Source: DATJLQ01 sp035509415
Lineage (GTDB): Bacteria > Pseudomonadota > Alphaproteobacteria > JACZXZ01
DNA: 13,155 nt
NCBI GenBank assembly: GCA_035509415.1
Contig: DATJLQ010000060.1
Location: forward strand, 1 to 13,155
Direction: 5' to 3'
In this document: piece by piece, positions 12,876-13,155 of the stretch
How the letters are laid out: each line of letters begins with the position of its first letter
Position numbering within the stretch: position 1 is the first letter of the stretch
Program-made: the position numbers and the translations under genes
The notes under the pieces: model-generated
The model's input: the letters and a program-made list of their open reading frames with translations, nothing else
What the model was told of the DNA's origin: nothing
Database searches by the model: none

Positions 12876-13155
12876 CCAAGAGCGAGGGCGCCGACCCGAA
12901 ACGCCGCGACATCAAGCTCCCCGATCCGGTCGAGCTCGCGCAGGCGATGGTCAAGATCGGCGAGCGCAGCCAGCTCATCGTCTCCGAATTCCTCGCGCGC
13001 CAAGCGGCCGACAATCACGTCGGCATGGCCGACCCGCTGAATATCGGCGGCGCCTTCCTCGAGATGACCGGGAAGCTCATGGCGCATCCCGAGAAGATCG
13101 TCGAGGCGCAGGTCGCGCTGTGGCGCAACTACGTGGACCTGTGGCAGTCGGCGAC
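12872..13155 (+). CDS. phaC: class I poly(R)-hydroxyalkanoate synthase PhaC, N-terminal part
   Basis: The first 94 codons are present and the gene runs off the right edge. The visible part matches the N-terminal domain of class I PHA synthases. It has a helix with Ile-Gly-Glu-Arg-Ser-Gln-Leu-Ile-Val, then Asp-Pro-Leu-Asn-Ile-Gly-Gly-Ala-Phe-Leu-Glu-Met-Thr near 50-62, then Met-Ala-His-Pro-Glu-Lys-Ile-Val-Glu-Ala-Gln and Leu-Trp-Arg-Asn-Tyr. The enzyme polymerises (R)-3-hydroxyacyl-CoA into storage polyester at the granule surface. The catalytic Cys-Asp-His residues lie beyond the window. ATG 12872 gives a normal short N-terminus; an in-frame TTG at 12848 is a less likely start. The immediate leader contains a 15-base tandem repeat and an overlapping mini-ORF. 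Confidence 0.88.
   Translation, partial: MTKSEGADPKRRDIKLPDPVELAQAMVKIGERSQLIVSEFLARQAADNHVGMADPLNIGGAFLEMTGKLMAHPEKIVEAQVALWRNYVDLWQSA

Overview
This is a GC-rich chromosomal window, most likely from an alphaproteobacterium. The support for that is the gene order alaC-type aminotransferase, hom, glpX, recJ, with a class I PHA synthase further along, together with strong GC bias at third codon positions. From memory, not from a search, several alphaproteobacteria have phaC close to this aminotransferase-hom-glpX-recJ string. No transposase, integrase, phage gene or CRISPR array was seen.

Layout. The left edge (1-170) holds the 3' end of a Rid-family protein gene on the + strand. A tRNA-Glu(UUC) follows on the - strand (318-393); it has an unusual base in the T stem. 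Then comes a run of - strand genes. In order of transcription these are the nitrile hydratase alpha subunit (9212-8520), beta subunit (8523-7855) and accessory protein (7766-7440), then aminotransferase (7311-6058), homoserine dehydrogenase (6061-4769), class II fructose-1,6-bisphosphatase (4758-3775), the RecJ exonuclease (3685-1916) and a YeeE/YedE thiosulfate-type permease (1747-509). On the + strand, divergent from the nitrile hydratase operon, is a PAS-PAS-PAS-GGDEF-EAL protein (9286-11865). It converges with, and overlaps by 16 bases, an OmpA-type lipoprotein gene (12656-11850, - strand). At the right edge a PHA synthase gene starts on the + strand (12872 onward).

How the genes work together. 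The three nitrile hydratase genes form a compact unit for a cobalt-type enzyme that hydrates nitriles to amides; alpha and beta overlap as ATGA. No amidase is in the window. Aminotransferase and hom are coupled (TTGA overlap) and serve amino-acid metabolism. glpX acts in gluconeogenesis or the Calvin cycle, and recJ in DNA repair. The EAL protein would act in cyclic-di-GMP signalling; its GGDEF domain has lost the catalytic motif but keeps an RxxD I-site.

The gene content is mostly ordinary. The second-look items are small-scale: a tandem repeat that copies the stop-containing tail of the beta-subunit gene; a His/Asp-rich N-terminal tail on the nitrile hydratase alpha subunit, built from 12-base repeats; a 15-base tandem repeat plus a tiny overlapping upstream ORF before phaC; a C:C mismatch at tRNA pair 53:61; and several probable start-site, leader or leaderless arrangements. 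I do not see a convincing undescribed multi-gene system.
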